A DNA stretch of 64,000 bases from Sipunculus nudus (taxonomy: Eukaryota > Annelida > Sipuncula > Golfingiida > Sipunculidae), in contig CM049306.1 of NCBI GenBank assembly GCA_026874595.1, positions 106,467,142 through 106,531,141 on the forward strand, in the 5' to 3' direction. A program made the translations under genes and the position numbers. Below the pieces are notes generated by a model, which searched no databases, was not told where the DNA came from, and was given only the letters and a program-made list of their open reading frames with translations. Of this stretch, positions 62,084-64,000 are shown piece by piece; position 1 is the first letter of the stretch, and every line of letters starts with the position of its first letter.

Positions 62084-64000
62084 AGAAGTGCATGTTTACC
62101 TGGACCACTCACAACATCAATCAAACCGTAAAGTGTCAATCTTAGAAGTACAGTTTACCTAGACCAGTCCTCATGTCAATCAAATCATAGTGTCAAACAC
62201 AGAAGTACAGTTTACCTGGACCAGTCTTCATGTCAATCAAACATAAAGTGCCAATCATAGAAGTACAGTTTACTTGGACCAGTCTTCATGTCAATCAAAG
62301 GGTAACATAGATCTACAGTTTACCTGGAAAATCATAAAGTGTCAAACATAGAAGTACAGTTTACCTGTACCAGTCTAATTGTCAATCAAACCATGAAGTG
62401 TCAAACATAGAAGTACAGTTTACCTGTACCAGTCTAATTGTCAATCAAATCATGAAGTGTCAAACATAGAAGTACAGTTTACCTGTACCAGTCTAATTGT
62501 CAATCAAACCATGAAGTGTCAAACATAGAAGTACAGTTTACCTGTACCAGTCTTATTGTCAATCAAACCATGAAGTGTCAAACATAGAAGTACAGTTTAC
62601 CTGTACCAGTCTAATTGTTAATCAAACCATTAAGTGTCAAACATAGAAGTACAGTTTACCTGTACCAGTCTAATTGTCAATCAAATCATGAAGTGTCAAA
62701 CATAGAAGTACAGTTTACCTGTACCAGTCTAATTGTCAATCAAACCATGAAGTGTCAAACATAGAAGTACAGTTTACCTGTACCAGTCTAATTGTCAATC
62801 AAATCATGAAGTGTCAAACATAGAAGTACAGTTTACCTGTACCAGTCTAATTGTCAATCAAACCATGAAGTGTCAAACATAGAAGTACAGTTTACCTGTA
62901 CCAGTCTAATTGTCAATCAAACCATGAAGTGTCAAACATAGAAGTACAGTTTACCTGTACCAGTCTAATTGTCAATCAAATCATGAAGTGTCAAACATAG
63001 AAGTACAGTTTACCTGTACCAGTCTAATTGAGTGTCGAACCTAGTAGCACAGTTTACCTGTACCAGTCTAATTGTCAATCAAACCATGAAGTGTCAAACA
63101 TAGAAGTACAGTTTACCTGTACCAGTCTAATTGTCAATCAAACCATTAAGTGTCAAACATAGAAGTACAGTTTACCTGTACCAGTATAATTGTCAATCAA
63201 ATCATGAAGTGTCAAACATAGAAGTACAGTTTACCTGTACCAGTCTAATTGAGTGTCAAACCTAGTAGCACAGTTTACCTGTACCAGTCTAATTGTCAAT
63301 CAAACCATGAAGTGTCAAACATAGAAGTACAGTTTACCTGTACCAGTCTAATTGTCAATCAAACCATGAAGTGTCAAACATAGAAGTACAGTTTACCTGT
63401 ACCAGTCTAATTGTCAATCAAACCATGAAGTGTCAAACATAGAAGTACAGTTTACCTGTACCAGTCTAATTGTCAATCAAATCATGAAGTGTCAAACATA
63501 GAAGTACAGTTTACCTGTACCAGTCTAATTGAGTGTCAAACCTAGTAGCACAGTTTACCTGTACCAGTCTAATTGTCAATCAAACCATGAAGTGTCAAAC
63601 ATAGAAGTACAGTTCACCTGTACAAGTCTAATTGTCAATAAAACCATGAAGTGCCAAACATAGAAGTACAGTTTACCTGTACCAGTCTAATTGTCAATCA
63701 AACCATGAAGTGTCAAACATAGAAGTACAGTTTACCTGTACCAGTCTAATTGTCAATCAAATCATGAAGTGTCAAACATAGAAGTACAGTTTACCTGTAC
63801 CAGTCTAATTGTCAATCAAACCATGAAGTGTCAAACATAGAAGTACAGTTTACCTGTACCAGTCTAATTGTCAATCAAATCATGAAGTGTCAAACATAGA
63901 AGTACAGTTTACCTGTACCAGTCTAATTGTCAATCAAACCATGAAGTGTCAAACATAGGTACAGTTCACCTGTACAAGTCTAATTGTCAATCAAACCATG
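62084..64000 (-). repeat. 59-bp satellite array, runs off the window end
   Basis: About 32 tandem units. TCAAACATAG recurs at 62342, 62401, 62460 and so on, a period of 59. The first four or five units (62084-62340) are diverged and of uneven length; from 62342 the array is nearly homogeneous, differing mainly at CAAA(C/T)CATGA. Three 44-bp units lacking 15 bases occur with junctions at 63030, 63251 and 63531. On the minus strand every unit contains CTGGTACAG|GTAAACTG, which resembles a 5' splice site, followed by a pyrimidine-rich GTACTTCTATG. Unit age gradient: diverged at the left edge, uniform inside. Confidence 0.95.

Noticed and set aside
62100-62140. 41-nt exon at the edge of the 59-bp satellite
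   Set aside because: The open frame enters in a phase that does not fit the phase-1 exon chain, and the acceptor is weak; kept only as a possible origin of the satellite's donor-like motif.
62342-64000. CRISPR-like appearance of regular 59-bp repeats
   Set aside because: The whole unit repeats; there are no unique spacers, and the setting is eukaryotic.

Overview
The window looks like intron-rich, AT-rich nuclear DNA of an animal, most probably a bivalve mollusc. Two features point that way. Several multi-copy elements begin with a 'caagggacc…gggtcac' block, carry degenerate tandem cores, an ACGG/ACAG microsatellite and a hairpin 3' end. This layout resembles what I recall of the bivalve 'pearl' / non-autonomous Helentron-like elements. 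There is also a tRNA-derived SINE and no prokaryotic gene organisation. No long ORF behaves like a complete gene; most long ORFs lie inside repeats.

Genes. The best coding evidence is a set of short exons on the minus strand, all joined in phase 1: 48568-48482 (87 nt), 25099-24989 (111 nt, with a second in-frame donor at 24908) and 24687-24649 (39 nt). Each has a pyrimidine-rich acceptor and a GTAAG-type donor, and each is a multiple of three. A possible alternative first exon with a good start context lies at 33379-33328 and joins in the same phase. I do not recognise the protein; it looks like a low-complexity linker with basophilic kinase-type RRxS sites. If the model is right, most of the window is intron of this gene. 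On the plus strand, inside the 23.4-kb intron, an open frame at 44158-44694 has protein-like composition and a GDSGA motif like that around the catalytic serine of trypsin-fold peptidases. It has no nearby ATG and runs into a minisatellite.

Layout. 1-12.6 kb: mostly unique AT-rich DNA with one SINE beside a 0.1-kb inverted repeat. 12.6-14.3 kb: minisatellite with 25-bp subunits in 86/111-bp higher-order units. 15.4-17.0 kb: three old repeats, including one of two copies of a MITE. 20.0-24.3 kb: Helentron-like elements, one nested in another. 24.6-25.1 kb: two exons. 25.6-28.8 kb: element fragments. 31.3-33.0 kb: a second nested pair from two other families. 36.3-44.1 kb: two nearly identical 2.6-kb elements, one of them inside a 4.9-kb element of another family. 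44.1-45.5 kb: the GDSG frame and a 15-bp minisatellite. 48.5 kb: an exon. 49.1-50.9 kb: an element rich in a GGTGGCGCCACC palindrome. 52.4 kb: the second MITE. 55.9-60.8 kb: a head-to-tail pair of 2.6-kb elements, the second truncated at its 5' end. 62.1-64.0 kb: a 59-bp satellite running off the window, each monomer carrying a splice-donor-like site on the gene strand.

The most interesting structure is in the mobile elements. Three independent insertions of one element into another can be measured by unit arithmetic. The 5' and 3' ends share a subterminal inverted repeat. The 5' palindrome changes on both sides together between families.
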